Assembly: GCF_018688495.1 (NCBI RefSeq)
Contig: NZ_CP061320.1
Location: 964,586 to 1,028,585 of the forward strand
Origin: Polynucleobacter sp. Adler-ghost
Lineage (GTDB): Bacteria; Pseudomonadota; Gammaproteobacteria; Burkholderiales; Burkholderiaceae
Direction of reading: 5' to 3'
DNA: 64,000 nt
Under the pieces are notes generated by a model, which saw only the letters and a list, made by a program, of their open reading frames with translations, searched no databases and was not told the origin of the DNA. Position 1 is the stretch's first letter; every line of letters starts with the position of its first letter. A program made the position numbers and the translations under genes. Below, one piece after another: positions 9,781-19,675 of this stretch.

Positions 9781-10638
9781 TTAGCGGTGATTGCGGTTCA
9801 TCATGACTAAACGCTCAAAGAGGTGTATGTCTTGCTCGTTTTTGAGAAGCGCACCATGCAGTGGGGGAATCGTAATTTTGTCATCACCACTATGGAGAGC
9901 CTCAGCAGGAATTTCTTCCGCAAGCAATAGCTTTAACCAATCGATGAGCTCAGAAGTGGAGGGCTTCTTCTTTAAGCCCGGTAAAGAGCGGATTTGATAA
10001 AAAGATTGGAGTGCAGCTTCTAACAATTCTTGCTGAATGTTCGGATGGTGGACATCAACAATGCTTTGCATTGTTCCTGCGTCTGGAAAAGAGATGTAGT
10101 GAAAGAAGCAGCGACGCAAAAATGCATCGGGCAATTCTTTTTCATTATTTGAGGTGATGATGACCAGAGGGCGGTGCTTCGCTTTGATCAACTCACGAGT
10201 TTCATATACGTAGAACTCCATACGGTCGATTTCTCGTAAGAGGTCGTTTGGAAATTCAATATCGGCCTTATCAATCTCATCAATCAGCAAAACAACAGGT
10301 TCGTCCGCTTCAAATGCTTGCCAAAGAACGCCTTTAACAATGTAATTGCGAATGTCATTCACCTTTTCATCGCCAAGTTGGGAATCTCTTAGTCTGCTGA
10401 CGGCATCGTATTCATAAAGACCTTGTTGAGCCTTGGTGGTCGATTTAATATGCCATTGCATTAGAGGCATTTTCAGGGCGGCAGCGACTTCCTCGGCCAG
10501 CATAGTTTTGCCTGTTCCGGGCTCTCCTTTAATTAGAAGGGGGCGCTGTAGTTGTATCGCGGCATTGACAGCCAATTTCAAGTCATCTGTAGCCACATAG
10601 CTTTGGGAGCCATCGAAGCGGGATTGGTTCTTAGTCAT
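9781..10638 (-). CDS. MoxR/CoxD-like AAA ATPase
   Basis: A MoxR-clade AAA+ ATPase of about 285 residues, a chaperone-like motor that partners VWA proteins in metalloenzyme maturation. Walker A is GEPGTGKTMLAEE, Walker B is VVLLIDEIDKADIEFPND, and sensor-like IITSNNEKELPDAFLRRC follows. The ATG at 10638 was chosen; a TTG five codons upstream keeps the frame open but has no better ribosome binding site. It is the first gene of a two-gene unit with the CoxE-like protein and is transcribed away from the cytochrome genes across a 166-base intergenic region containing an FNR-type box. The client enzyme is unknown. Confidence 0.88.
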   Translation of the reverse strand: MTKNQSRFDGSQSYVATDDLKLAVNAAIQLQRPLLIKGEPGTGKTMLAEEVAAALKMPLMQWHIKSTTKAQQGLYEYDAVSRLRDSQLGDEKVNDIRNYIVKGVLWQAFEADEPVVLLIDEIDKADIEFPNDLLREIDRMEFYVYETRELIKAKHRPLVIITSNNEKELPDAFLRRCFFHYISFPDAGTMQSIVDVHHPNIQQELLEAALQSFYQIRSLPGLKKKPSTSELIDWLKLLLAEEIPAEALHSGDDKITIPPLHGALLKNEQDIHLFERLVMMNRNHR

Positions 10639-10755
10639 GGTGGGGGCAATCAATTTGTCTGTGAATAGCCGTCAAGTATAGGTAATACAGTCCGTATTTA
10701 CAGTGTTTTTAATCATTTCAAGGGGTGAAAACAGGGTGTCTTGGCTCGTCTCCGC

Positions 10756-10784
10756 TATACTCTCTCCAAATTGATTTGAATCAA
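10756..10784 (+). promoter_or_regulatory. FNR/ANR-type box downstream of a -10 element, upstream of the cytochrome c pair
   Basis: TTGATTTGAATCAA at 10771-10784 matches the FNR consensus TTGAT-N4-ATCAA perfectly. A -10-like TATACT lies at 10756-10761. If that box is used, transcription starts near 10768 and the FNR site falls at about +10, a position that suggests repression of the cytochrome genes when oxygen is low. The site lies about 130 bases upstream of the divergent ATPase gene and could act on it too. No regulator gene of this family is in the window. Confidence 0.7.
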
Positions 10785-10804
10785 ACAAGTTACCGATGAT
10801 TTCT

Positions 10805-11170
10805 ATGAAAAAACACCTCATTCTTTCCCAATTGACCCTCTGTGCTGGTTTGGCCTTTGCTGGACTCTCTGCTCAAGCTCAAGACGTTAAAGGCTCTGCC
10901 CAAGCTGGACAGGGCAAGGTTTGGCTTTGTATTGGTTGCCACGCTATCCCCGACTACCGCGCTGACTACCCTTTGGTTTATAAAGTGCCAATGATTGGTG
11001 GTCAAAATGCCGCTTACATTGCCAGCTCCCTAGCGGCATACAAGAAAGGTGAAAGAAAGCATCCAACGATGCGTTCGATTGCCGGTAGCTTGTCTGATCA
11101 GGACATGGCTGATCTCGGCGAATACTATGCTGCGCAAACTGCCAGCTCACCAAATAACCCATTGAAGTGA
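10805..11170 (+). CDS. Small monohaem cytochrome c
   Basis: A 122-residue exported class I cytochrome c. The signal peptide is MKKHLILSQLTLCAGLAFAG ending in an AQA cleavage site, the haem motif CIGCH is at residues 42-46, and a candidate axial methionine lies in KHPTMRSIAG. The ATG at 10805 was preferred over 10796 because it starts directly with the basic signal-peptide residues. It overlaps the region just before a second cytochrome gene and the two are plainly an operon. Such pairs carry electrons from periplasmic dehydrogenases to terminal oxidases; the donor here is not identified. An FNR-type box sits just upstream. Confidence 0.9.
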   Translation: MKKHLILSQLTLCAGLAFAGLSAQAQDVKGSAQAGQGKVWLCIGCHAIPDYRADYPLVYKVPMIGGQNAAYIASSLAAYKKGERKHPTMRSIAGSLSDQDMADLGEYYAAQTASSPNNPLK

Positions 11171-11187
11171 TATTTAGAGGCATGTTT

Positions 11188-11532
11188 ATGAAATTCGCAC
11201 TAATTACCGCCATGTTGTTATCTAGCATTGGCTTGGCTCAAGCAGCTAACGTCGAAAAAGGCCAAGCACTAGTAGAGAAGGGCAACTGTGCTTCCTGCCA
11301 TGGTGCCGGACTCAATGCGCCGATCTTGCCTGCTTATCCAAAGTTAGCTGGTCAGCATGCTGATTACCTTTATTACGCTTTGCGTGCTTACCAAGTTGGG
11401 GGCTCTAATCCACAGTTTGGTCGTAATAATGCGGTAATGTCTTCTCAAGCTAAGCCATACAGCGATGCCGATCTTCACGACATGGCTGCTTATATCGCTA
11501 AATTGCCAGGAAACTTTGTTATCAAAAAGTAA
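11188..11532 (+). CDS. Small monohaem cytochrome c (c553/c4-like)
   Basis: A 114-residue exported cytochrome c. The signal peptide MKFALITAMLLSSIGLAQA is cut before ANVEKG, CASCH binds haem at residues 34-38, and KLAGQHADYLYYALRAYQ with a later NNAVMSSQA giving the axial methionine is typical of the c553 group. The ATG at 11188 has the Shine-Dalgarno TAGAGG seven bases upstream; the GTG at 11167 overlapping the previous stop is less likely. It is co-transcribed with the preceding cytochrome and shares the periplasmic electron-carrier role. A strong terminator follows. Confidence 0.92.
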   Translation: MKFALITAMLLSSIGLAQAANVEKGQALVEKGNCASCHGAGLNAPILPAYPKLAGQHADYLYYALRAYQVGGSNPQFGRNNAVMSSQAKPYSDADLHDMAAYIAKLPGNFVIKK

Positions 11533-11558
11533 CTTTCTGACTTAGCTAGAGTTACTTT

Positions 11559-11595
11559 AAAAGGCTTGGGTTAATTACCTAAGCCTTTGTTCTTT
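11559..11595 (+). terminator. Rho-independent terminator after the cytochrome operon
   Basis: An 11-bp stem, AAAGGCTTGGG with CCTAAGCCTTT (one G-U pair), closes a 7-base loop and is followed by a T-rich stretch TTTGTTCTTT. The left side also carries A residues, so it may work on the convergent regulator gene as well. Confidence 0.78.
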
Positions 11596-11616
11596 ATGGC
11601 TTTTATAGTGCATCTC

Positions 11617-12255
11617 TTATTTTGTGGCCTCAAGCCCTCTAGCGAGGTGATTGCGCATAGCCAGCTCTGCCGCTATGGGATCTCTTTTCAGAATGGCCTG
11701 AAGAATTTCCCGATGCTCAAGCAGTGAGCTTAAAAGGCGATCCCCTCTACTTAAAGAGTCACGCCTTTGGAGTTTGAGCACCTTACGCAGGTCATCAATA
11801 ACCCCGTTCATCCACTTATTTCCTGCGATTTCTTGGATCAATTCATGAAATTTGACATTAAATTCAAAAAACTGCTCGATATCTCGATCTGCTGCAGCCT
11901 TTTCTAGCCGGTGGTGCAGGTCATCTAATTGGGTTAGCTCTGCTTCGGTAGCCTTTATTGCGGTTTCTTTAGCTGCTTGACCCTCTAATAGGGAGAGAAC
12001 AGTAAAGATTTGCTCTAAATCACGCCTATCAACCTCGGTGACATAAGAGCCTTTGTTCATCTTGCTAATTACCAGACCTTCTGAAGCAAGTACCTTAATG
12101 GCCTCGCGCATGGGCGTTCTGCTAATTCCAAAGGCAGCCGCTAGGCTCTGCTCATCTAGCCAACTTCCCGGGGCTAATTCATGGGAGAAGATTTGTGCAC
12201 GCAATCGTTCGGCAACATCTTCATATAGTGGCCTGTTAATTAGTTTTGTATTCAT
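11617..12255 (-). CDS. GntR-family (FCD) transcriptional regulator
   Basis: A 212-residue regulator with an N-terminal GntR winged helix (LYEDVAERLRAQIF, LDEQSLAAAFGISRTPMREAIK) and a C-terminal FCD ligand domain with the metal-binding histidine pattern (FNVKFHELI, LLEHREIL). FCD regulators usually sense organic acids or acyl compounds and repress adjacent catabolic genes. The ATG at 12255 was preferred to the TTG ten codons upstream. It is divergent from the methylmalonyl-CoA mutase operon, and the 95-base gap contains a TGTATACA palindrome typical of this family's operators, so it probably controls that operon and itself. Confidence 0.9.
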   Translation of the reverse strand: MNTKLINRPLYEDVAERLRAQIFSHELAPGSWLDEQSLAAAFGISRTPMREAIKVLASEGLVISKMNKGSYVTEVDRRDLEQIFTVLSLLEGQAAKETAIKATEAELTQLDDLHHRLEKAAADRDIEQFFEFNVKFHELIQEIAGNKWMNGVIDDLRKVLKLQRRDSLSRGDRLLSSLLEHREILQAILKRDPIAAELAMRNHLARGLEATK

Positions 12256-12275
12256 AATTATGTATACAGTATCTA
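12246..12275 (+). promoter_or_regulatory. Candidate mutase-operon promoter with GntR/FCD operator
   Basis: A -35 candidate TTGTAT (12246-12251) and a -10 candidate TATCTA (12270-12275) are 18 bases apart. Between them lies the 8-bp palindrome TGTATACA (12261-12268) with symmetric AT pairs outside it. FCD-type GntR proteins commonly bind TTGTATACAA-like sites, so a bound repressor would block the promoter. The -35 box overlaps the first codons of the regulator gene. Confidence 0.5.
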
Positions 12276-12350
12276 GACAAATCAAAAAAAGTCAAGCAAA
12301 ATAGCCCTACAAGATTAGTGATGATGTAAAAAGCCAACCGGGAGTGCTTT

Positions 12351-14546
12351 GTGAGTACAAGTAAGAATAAGTCTGCATCGAATTCATCCAATACTTGGCC
12401 CAATGTGCCAGATTCTGATTTAGATGCTTGGAAAAAATCCGCCCAAAAGTCAGCGCCGAATGGTGATGTTGATAAATTGGGGTGGCAAACGCCGGACGGT
12501 ATTCACCTAAAGGCTTTATACACAGCTCAAGATACTGAGGGTCTGCAGTACACACAATCTTTACCAGGCTTTGAGCCATTCGTACGTGGGCCGCAAGCAA
12601 CCATGTATTCAGTGCGGCCTTGGACCATTCGCCAATACGCTGGTTTCTCAACTGCAGAAGAGTCCAATGCGTTTTATCGCAAGGCGCTGGATGCAGGTGG
12701 CCAAGGAGTTTCTGTTGCTTTCGACCTAGCTACTCATCGTGGCTACGACTCTGATCATCCACGCGTGACTGGTGACGTTGGTAAGGCAGGCGTTGCGATT
12801 GACTCAGTGGAAGACATGAAAATCTTGTTTGATGGGATTCCGTTAGACAAAGTATCTGTTTCGATGACGATGAACGGGGCAGTATTGCCAGTATTGGCTG
12901 GATACATTGTTGCCGGTGAAGAGCAGGGTGTTAAGCAAGAGTTGCTATCAGGCACGATTCAGAATGACATTCTGAAAGAGTTTATGGTGCGCAATACTTA
13001 TATCTATCCGCCAGAGCCATCCATACGCATCATCGGTGACATTATTGAATACACCGCCAAATATATGCCGAAATTTAACTCGATCTCGATTTCGGGTTAT
13101 CACATGCAAGAAGCAGGCGCAAATCAAGTTCTCGAATTAGCGTTCACATTGGCTGACGGTAAAGAGTATGTCAAAACCGCTTTGGCAAAAGGCTTGGATG
13201 TAGACGGCTTTGCTGGGCGCCTCTCATTCTTCTTTGCTATCGGCATGAACTTTTACTTAGAAGTTGCTAAGTTAAGGGCTGCACGTCTTCTCTGGTGGCG
13301 CATCATGAAGTCCTTCGAGCCAAAGAATCCAAAGTCGTTGATGCTGCGTACGCATTGCCAAACATCTGGCTGGTCTTTAACTGAGCAGGATCCGTATAAC
13401 AACGTTGTTCGTACCACAGTTGAAGCAATGGCCGCTGTATTTGGTGGCACGCAATCCTTGCATACCAACTCCTTTGATGAAGCGATTGCATTGCCCTCCG
13501 AGTTCTCTAGCCGTATAGCCCGCAACACTCAATTAATTCTGCAGGAAGAAACTCACATTACTAGCGTGATCGATCCATGGGCTGGCTCTTACATGATGGA
13601 AAGTCTTACGCAAGAGATGGCTGATAAAGCCTGGGAGATTGTGCAAGAAGTCGATGCTATGGGCGGCATGACTAAGGCTGTCGAGAGTGGCTGGGCTAAG
13701 CTTAAGATTGAAGCGGCGGCGGCTGAAAAACAAGCAAAGATTGACTCAGGTTCTGATGTCATTGTAGGTGTCAATAAATACAAGCTTGGAAAAGAAGACT
13801 TGGTTGATGTTTTGATGATTGATAACGACAAGGTTCGAGAAAGCCAAGTTGCTCGCTTAAAAGACATCAAGGCGAAGCGCGATTCTAAGAAAGTAGAAGC
13901 CTCATTAGAAGCATTGACTAAAGCCGCAGAAGAAAATACTGGCAACCTATTGGAGTTGGCTGTGCAGGCGATCCGTTTGCGCGCTACGGTTGGTGAAGTT
14001 TCTGATGCATTGGAGAAAGTTTACGGGCGCCATCGCGCCGATACTCAAAAGGTGACCGGTGTGTATGCAGCTGCTTATGACTCAGCCGAAGGCTGGGATA
14101 AATTGAAAGTCGAGATCGCCGATTTCGCAAAAGACTTTGGTCGTCGTCCGCGTGTCATGATTGCTAAGCTTGGTCAGGATGGCCATGATCGCGGTGCTAA
14201 AGTGGTTGCGACGGCCTTTGCTGATTTAGGTTTTGACGTAGATATTGGACCCTTGTTCCAAACGCCTGAAGAGTGCGCTCGTCAAGCCATTGAGAATGAT
14301 GTCCATGCTTTAGGGGTTTCCACTCTTGCAGCAGGTCATAAGACTTTGGTTCCTGCCATTATTGCTGAATTAAAAAAGCAGGGTGCTGATGACATCATCG
14401 TCTTCGTAGGCGGAGTCATTCCAAGGCAAGATTATGAGTTTTTATATGAGGCTGGGGTCAAAGGTATATATGGTCCGGGCACTCCGATTCCAGCATCTGC
14501 TAAGGATGTGCTTGAGCAGATTCGTAAATCTGTAAAACCTGATTAA
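12351..14546 (+). CDS. scpA: Methylmalonyl-CoA mutase, single-chain
   Basis: A 731-residue adenosylcobalamin-dependent mutase that converts (R)-methylmalonyl-CoA to succinyl-CoA. The N-terminal TIM-barrel region shows [21 protein letters not shown], the substrate-binding [20 protein letters not shown] and [20 protein letters not shown]. The C-terminal B12 domain shows DGHDRG with the cobalt-ligand His612, then a later [12 protein letters not shown]. Having both domains in one chain at full length indicates the homodimer type rather than a degenerate subunit of a heterodimer. The start is GTG with GGGAG eight bases upstream. It is the first gene of a propionyl-CoA operon with its own GTPase chaperone. 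Confidence 0.95.
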   Translation: MSTSKNKSASNSSNTWPNVPDSDLDAWKKSAQKSAPNGDVDKLGWQTPDGIHLKALYTAQDTEGLQYTQSLPGFEPFVRGPQATMYSVRPWTIRQYAGFSTAEESNAFYRKALDAGGQGVSVAFDLATHRGYDSDHPRVTGDVGKAGVAIDSVEDMKILFDGIPLDKVSVSMTMNGAVLPVLAGYIVAGEEQGVKQELLSGTIQNDILKEFMVRNTYIYPPEPSIRIIGDIIEYTAKYMPKFNSISISGYHMQEAGANQVLELAFTLADGKEYVKTALAKGLDVDGFAGRLSFFFAIGMNFYLEVAKLRAARLLWWRIMKSFEPKNPKSLMLRTHCQTSGWSLTEQDPYNNVVRTTVEAMAAVFGGTQSLHTNSFDEAIALPSEFSSRIARNTQLILQEETHITSVIDPWAGSYMMESLTQEMADKAWEIVQEVDAMGGMTKAVESGWAKLKIEAAAAEKQAKIDSGSDVIVGVNKYKLGKEDLVDVLMIDNDKVRESQVARLKDIKAKRDSKKVEASLEALTKAAEENTGNLLELAVQAIRLRATVGEVSDALEKVYGRHRADTQKVTGVYAAAYDSAEGWDKLKVEIADFAKDFGRRPRVMIAKLGQDGHDRGAKVVATAFADLGFDVDIGPLFQTPEECARQAIENDVHALGVSTLAAGHKTLVPAIIAELKKQGADDIIVFVGGVIPRQDYEFLYEAGVKGIYGPGTPIPASAKDVLEQIRKSVKPD

Positions 14547-14567
14547 CTTTATACAAAAGAAATCAGC

Positions 14568-15593
14568 ATGCTCAATGCAGTAGACCAAGCCTTAGTGAAT
14601 GATCTCACTGGTGCGTCCTCATCGGCGCAGCGCCGAGCATTGGCTAAGATCATTACTTTGCTTGAATCCACCCGTATGGATCATCGTCATCGTGCTGATG
14701 AGGTTCTCAATACTTTATTACCAAAGACAGGCAAGTCGTTTCGCTTGGGTATATCCGGTGTACCTGGTGTTGGTAAATCCACTCTCATCGAAACGCTAGG
14801 CTTAGATTTAATCGCTAAAGGCCATCGCGTTGCGGTTCTGGCTATTGACCCATCCTCAAGCTTATCGGGCGGCTCTATTTTGGGTGATAAGACTCGTATG
14901 GAGAGATTATCTGTCCTGGATAACGCCTTTATTCGTCCGAGCCCTTCATCTTGCACATTGGGTGGCGTAGCCGAGAAAACTCGAGAGGCGATGTTGGTTG
15001 CCGAAGCCGCAGGCTTTGACATTGTCATTGTGGAAACCGTAGGCGTGGGTCAAAGTGAAATTGCCGTTGCTGGTATGACGGATATGTTTCTCTTGTTGCA
15101 ACTACCTAATGCAGGCGACGATCTTCAGGCAATTAAAAAAGGTGTGATGGAAATTGCTGATCTGATAGTGATTAATAAAGTGGATATCGATCCCGATGCC
15201 GCCATGCGTGCACAATTATTTATCACTAGCTCTTTGCGACTATTGGGATTTCAAGGTAATCCTGACCATGCCTCGCATCATGCGGAGTATTGGCATCCGA
15301 CCGTCATGACTTTGAGTGCTCTAGAGGGCAATGGCGTTCCTGAGCTATGGGAAAAAATTCAGCATTTTCAGAAACTACAAAATGCCAATGGTCAATTAGC
15401 ATCTCGTCGCAAGCAACAAGCAGGGGCTTGGATGTGGGATCGGATCGATGCAGGCCTCAAGAATGCTTTTCAGAACCACCCAGCAGTACAAGCACTTTTG
15501 CCTAGTTTGAGCGCTGAGGTAAATCAAGGGACTATGGCCGCCTCGGTTGCCGCAAGACGTTTGCTCGAGGCTATGGGCCACGAATTTTTCTAA
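14568..15593 (+). CDS. meaB: Methylmalonyl-CoA mutase-associated GTPase MeaB
   Basis: A 341-residue G3E-type P-loop GTPase that protects methylmalonyl-CoA mutase and gates cofactor loading. Walker A is GVPGVGKST at residues 64-72, the switch-like region includes VETVGVGQSEIAVAGMTD, and the guanine-specificity motif is NKVD in LIVINKVDID. It follows the mutase gene by 21 bases in the same operon, the standard partnership. The family was once annotated ArgK. The ATG at 14568 gives the expected helical N-terminus. Confidence 0.94.
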   Translation: MLNAVDQALVNDLTGASSSAQRRALAKIITLLESTRMDHRHRADEVLNTLLPKTGKSFRLGISGVPGVGKSTLIETLGLDLIAKGHRVAVLAIDPSSSLSGGSILGDKTRMERLSVLDNAFIRPSPSSCTLGGVAEKTREAMLVAEAAGFDIVIVETVGVGQSEIAVAGMTDMFLLLQLPNAGDDLQAIKKGVMEIADLIVINKVDIDPDAAMRAQLFITSSLRLLGFQGNPDHASHHAEYWHPTVMTLSALEGNGVPELWEKIQHFQKLQNANGQLASRRKQQAGAWMWDRIDAGLKNAFQNHPAVQALLPSLSAEVNQGTMAASVAARRLLEAMGHEFF

Positions 15594-15602
15594 GGAGTAG
15601 TT

Positions 15603-17135
15603 ATGAAGGAAATCATTCAACAGCTTGAAGCAAAGCGTGAGCTTGCCAGATTAGGTGGCGGGCAAAAGCGTATTGCCGCTCAACACTCTAAAGGTAAGTT
15701 AACTGCACGCGAGCGTATTGAGCTATTGCTAGATGCCGGTACTTTTGAAGAGTGGGATATGTTCGTCGAGCATCGTTGCCATGACTTTGGTATGGCTGAT
15801 CAGACTGTTCCAGGAGATGGCGTTGTTACTGGCTACGGCATGATTAATGGCCGCTTGGTCTTTGTGTTCTCACAGGATTTTACTGTTTTGGGAGGCTCGC
15901 TTTCTGAGGCCCATGCGGAGAAGATTTGTAAGATCATGGATCAGGCACTGAAGGTGGGCGCACCTGTTATTGGCTTAAATGATTCTGGTGGCGCGCGGAT
16001 TCAGGAGGGCGTTGCTTCCCTAGGTGGCTATGCTGAAATTTTCCAGCGTAATGTCACTGCTTCGGGCGTGATTCCGCAAATCTCTTTGATCATGGGCCCT
16101 TCAGCGGGCGGTGCTGTTTACTCACCTGCACTTACAGACTTCATCTTTATGGTCAAAGATAGTTCTTATATGTTTGTGACTGGTCCAGAAGTCGTGAAGA
16201 CGGTGACGCATGAGGATGTCACTGCTGAGGAGCTCGGTGGCGCAATAACTCATTCAACTATTTCAGGAGTTTGCGATCTGGCTTTTGATAATGACGTTGA
16301 TGCCATCATGATGCTTCGTCGTTTCTTTAACTATCTACCATTATCTAATCGTGAAAAGCCGCCCATGATCAATGGGGCGCAACGTACCGAGCAGCCTGAT
16401 TTCTCGCTCGATACATTGGTGCCAAGTAATCCTAATCAGCCTTACGATATGAAAGAGTTGATCGGGAAAATTGTCGATGATGGTGAATTCTTTGAACTCC
16501 AGCCAGATTATGCTAAAAATATCTTGATTGGTTTTGCTCGTATGGAAGGTCGCTCGATTGGTATCGTCGCAAACCAGCCTTTAGTTTTAGCCGGATGTTT
16601 AGATATCAAGGCATCCATCAAAGCCGCACGTTTCGTTCGCTTTTGCGATGCTTTCAATATTCCAGTAGTCACTTTAGTTGATGTGCCTGGATTTATGCCG
16701 GGCACATCTCAGGAGTATGGCGGCATCATTAAGCATGGTGCAAAGTTACTCTATGCCTACGCGGATTGCACTGTTCCGAAGGTTACTTTAATTACTCGTA
16801 AGGCTTACGGTGGCGCCTATGATGTGATGGCCTCAAAACACTTACGTGGCGATGTGAACTTCGCTTGGCCGTCAGCTGAAATTGCAGTAATGGGCCCTAA
16901 AGGAGCCGTTGAAATCATTTTCCGCGAAGAAAAATCTGATCCGGCAAAAATTGCGGCTCGGGAAGCTGAGTACAAAGCCAAGTTTGCCAATCCATTTGTA
17001 GCTGGTCGTCGTGGCTATATAGATGATGTGATCTTGCCTCATGAAACACGTAAACGTATCTCACGATCTTTGGCAATGCTCAAAGATAAAGAGCTCACAA
17101 ATCCAGCGCGCAAACACGGCAATATCCCCCTTTAA
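15603..17135 (+). CDS. pccB: Propionyl-CoA carboxylase beta (carboxyltransferase) subunit
   Basis: A 510-residue carboxyltransferase subunit of a biotin-dependent acyl-CoA carboxylase. Both crotonase-like halves are visible: [20 protein letters not shown] in the first and [30 protein letters not shown] in the second, with the oxyanion-type [12 protein letters not shown] and [15 protein letters not shown]. Placement before the biotin subunit and after the mutase genes makes propionyl-CoA the likely substrate, yielding (S)-methylmalonyl-CoA. It has a good Shine-Dalgarno (AAGGAG) before the ATG at 15603. Length and domain order are normal. Confidence 0.94.
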   Translation: MKEIIQQLEAKRELARLGGGQKRIAAQHSKGKLTARERIELLLDAGTFEEWDMFVEHRCHDFGMADQTVPGDGVVTGYGMINGRLVFVFSQDFTVLGGSLSEAHAEKICKIMDQALKVGAPVIGLNDSGGARIQEGVASLGGYAEIFQRNVTASGVIPQISLIMGPSAGGAVYSPALTDFIFMVKDSSYMFVTGPEVVKTVTHEDVTAEELGGAITHSTISGVCDLAFDNDVDAIMMLRRFFNYLPLSNREKPPMINGAQRTEQPDFSLDTLVPSNPNQPYDMKELIGKIVDDGEFFELQPDYAKNILIGFARMEGRSIGIVANQPLVLAGCLDIKASIKAARFVRFCDAFNIPVVTLVDVPGFMPGTSQEYGGIIKHGAKLLYAYADCTVPKVTLITRKAYGGAYDVMASKHLRGDVNFAWPSAEIAVMGPKGAVEIIFREEKSDPAKIAAREAEYKAKFANPFVAGRRGYIDDVILPHETRKRISRSLAMLKDKELTNPARKHGNIPL

Positions 17136-17149
17136 GGCGCCAAAAAATC

Positions 17150-19186
17150 ATGACTACAAAAATGTTTAAGAAAATTTTGATTGCTAACCGTGGCGAGATT
17201 GCTTGCCGTGTGATGAAAACTGCCAAAAAGATGGGCATTAAGACAGTTGCCGTCTACTCTGAAGCTGACAAAGAAGCGCGTCATGTACAGATGGCTGATG
17301 AAGCAGTTTGTATCGGGCCTGCACCATCGCGTGAATCCTATCTAGTGATGGATCGCATCATTCAAGTTTGTAAGGATACTGGCGCAGAGGCAGTGCATCC
17401 AGGCTATGGTTTCTTATCCGAGAATGAGCAATTCGCACGTCGTTGTGAAGAAGAGGGGATTGTTTTTATCGGCCCTAAGCATCAGTCTATTGCAGCAATG
17501 GGCGACAAAATTGCCTCGAAAAAGCTCGCATTAGAAGCTCAGGTCAATACGATTCCAGGATTTAATGAGGCTATAGAAAAAGCTGAAGATGCTGTCAAGA
17601 TTGCTCAAGGCATTGGCTATCCCGTCATGATTAAGGCTTCAGCAGGTGGTGGTGGTAAAGGGCTACGCGTGGCTTTTAACGATAAAGAGGCTTTTGAAGG
17701 CTTTACAGCCTGCCGTACTGAAGCTCTCAATAGCTTTGGTGATGACCGCGTCTTTATTGAAAAATTCGTTGAAGGCCCTCGTCATATTGAGATTCAGGTG
17801 CTTGGGGATTCATATGGCAATATCGTGTATCTCGGTGAGCGTGATTGCTCTATTCAGCGACGCCATCAAAAAGTAATTGAAGAAGCGCCGTCTCCATTTA
17901 TTGATCCTGCAACACGTAAGGCTATGGGTGAGCAAGCCGTTGCTTTAGCGAAGGCTGTCAACTATCAATCTGCTGGCACTGTAGAGTTTGTAGTGGGCAA
18001 AGATAAGTCTTTCTACTTCCTCGAGATGAATACCCGCTTACAAGTTGAGCATCCAGTGACTGAAGGTATTACTGGTCTCGATTTAGTTGAGCAGATGATT
18101 CGTGTAGCCGCTGGCGAAAAGCTGGCATTTAAGCAGGAAGATATTAAGCTAGATGGTTGGTCTATGGAGTGTCGTATTAATGCGGATGATCCATTTCGTA
18201 ACTTCCTGCCATCTACTGGGCGCCTAGTGAAATACCGTCCGCCAGCAGAGCAAGATGGCGTACGTGTAGATACCGGTGTTTATGAGGGCGGTGAAATTCC
18301 GATGTATTACGACTCCATGATTGCCAAATTAATTGTGCACGGCAAAGATCGTTCTGAGGCAATTGAGAAGATGCGCGCTGCACTAAACGATTTCGTCATT
18401 CGTGGAATTCACTCCAACATTCCTTTCCAAGCAGCATTATTGCAGCACCCACGATTTGTATCTGGAGACTTTACTACTGGCTTTATTGCTGAAGAGTATC
18501 CAGACGGTTTCAAAAAGGATTCTGTTCAACCAGCTGATCCTCAGCGTTTGGCTGCTTTAGCGGCATTCATGCGCTATCGCTACCTTGAACACATCAAAAT
18601 GATTGATGGCCAGTTAGTTGGTCATGAAATGACGATTGCAAAGAGGTTTGTAGTCGTTACTGGATCACGCGTAGGCTCAAGCGAAGAGATCAAAGAAATT
18701 CCTATCCGGGTTGAGCTGAAAGATGGTATTTATTCTGTTTACATTGAAGAGGGAGGCGATGTTAGTCGCTACAACATCGTTAGCCAATGGCGTCCAGGCG
18801 AAATATGTTTGCGCGCTACCATTAATGGCACGCACAAAATTACTGCACAGGTAGAGCGTAAGGGTGTGAAATATGCTTTGGTTTTAGATGGCGCACATTA
18901 CGAGTGTATGGTGCTAAGTCCTCTTGGTGCGGAGCTTCAGCGCCGTATGTTGGTTAAAGTTCCACCAGATACCTCAAAATTGTTAATGTCTCCAATGCCT
19001 GGTTTATTAACCAACATCTCCGTTAAGGTTGGCGAGTCTGTGACTGCTGGTCAAAAATTGGCCGCTATTGAAGCAATGAAAATGGAAAATACACTAGTTG
19101 CCGTGCAAGATGGTGTTGTTGCTGAAATCTGCGCAAAGGTTGGCGAAAGCTTAGCGGTTGATCAATTGATTATTCGCTTTGAATAG
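17150..19186 (+). CDS. pccA: Propionyl-CoA carboxylase alpha subunit (biotin carboxylase and BCCP)
   Basis: A 678-residue subunit combining biotin carboxylase and biotin carrier. The biotin carboxylase region begins [20 protein letters not shown], with the ATP-grasp loop [13 protein letters not shown] and the catalytic [14 protein letters not shown]. The biotinyl lysine is K644 in EAMKMEN, 35 residues from the end as usual. A linking BT-like domain of about 150 residues lies between. It uses ATP and bicarbonate to carboxylate biotin, which PccB then uses to make methylmalonyl-CoA. It is 14 bases after pccB and is followed at once by the VOC gene. Confidence 0.95.
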   Translation: MTTKMFKKILIANRGEIACRVMKTAKKMGIKTVAVYSEADKEARHVQMADEAVCIGPAPSRESYLVMDRIIQVCKDTGAEAVHPGYGFLSENEQFARRCEEEGIVFIGPKHQSIAAMGDKIASKKLALEAQVNTIPGFNEAIEKAEDAVKIAQGIGYPVMIKASAGGGGKGLRVAFNDKEAFEGFTACRTEALNSFGDDRVFIEKFVEGPRHIEIQVLGDSYGNIVYLGERDCSIQRRHQKVIEEAPSPFIDPATRKAMGEQAVALAKAVNYQSAGTVEFVVGKDKSFYFLEMNTRLQVEHPVTEGITGLDLVEQMIRVAAGEKLAFKQEDIKLDGWSMECRINADDPFRNFLPSTGRLVKYRPPAEQDGVRVDTGVYEGGEIPMYYDSMIAKLIVHGKDRSEAIEKMRAALNDFVIRGIHSNIPFQAALLQHPRFVSGDFTTGFIAEEYPDGFKKDSVQPADPQRLAALAAFMRYRYLEHIKMIDGQLVGHEMTIAKRFVVVTGSRVGSSEEIKEIPIRVELKDGIYSVYIEEGGDVSRYNIVSQWRPGEICLRATINGTHKITAQVERKGVKYALVLDGAHYECMVLSPLGAELQRRMLVKVPPDTSKLLMSPMPGLLTNISVKVGESVTAGQKLAAIEAMKMENTLVAVQDGVVAEICAKVGESLAVDQLIIRFE

Positions 19187-19193
19187 GACAGTC

Positions 19194-19658
19194 ATGACTA
19201 AGCCATTCAAGATATTGGGGATTCAGCAAATTGCTATTGGCGGCGAGGATAAGGATCGTCTACGTAAGCTTTGGGTTGACTTATTAGGCTTTGAATACAA
19301 AAGTACTTTTGTATCTGAGCGTGAAAACGTGGATGAAGATATTTGCGCTATAGGTAAAGGAGCCCATGAGATTGAAGTTGATTTGATGCAACCATTTGAT
19401 ATTGAAAAGAAGCCTGCTGTTCATCAAACACCTCTTAATCATATTGGTTTATGGGTTGATGACCTTCCTAAAGCGGTTGAATGGTTATCCGCCCAAGGTC
19501 TTCGCTTTGCTCCTGGCGGAATTCGTAAAGGTGCCGCTGGTTATGACATTACTTTTGTGCATCCCAAAGGTAATGAAGAGTTTCCTTTGTGCGGCGAGGG
19601 AGTATTAATTGAGCTTGTTCAGGCGCCACCAGATATCATTGCAGGTCTGCGTTCATAA
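19194..19658 (+). CDS. VOC family protein, probable methylmalonyl-CoA epimerase
   Basis: A 154-residue protein with two glyoxalase/VOC modules, the last gene of the propionyl-CoA operon. Position suggests it is the epimerase that converts (S)- to (R)-methylmalonyl-CoA, the only missing step between PccAB and the mutase. From memory it aligns with known epimerases: H83 in [11 protein letters not shown] and E140 in [12 protein letters not shown] match two metal ligands, and FVHPKGN matches their MHPK segment. The first ligand His appears as Gln12 (IQQIAIGG) and the second falls on E61 or D63. It carries an insertion around residues 127-135. The ATG at 19194 has AGGACA upstream. Other lyase or epimerase activity remains possible. 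Confidence 0.8.
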   Translation: MTKPFKILGIQQIAIGGEDKDRLRKLWVDLLGFEYKSTFVSERENVDEDICAIGKGAHEIEVDLMQPFDIEKKPAVHQTPLNHIGLWVDDLPKAVEWLSAQGLRFAPGGIRKGAAGYDITFVHPKGNEEFPLCGEGVLIELVQAPPDIIAGLRS

Positions 19659-19675
19659 GATCAAGAGAGTTCCAA

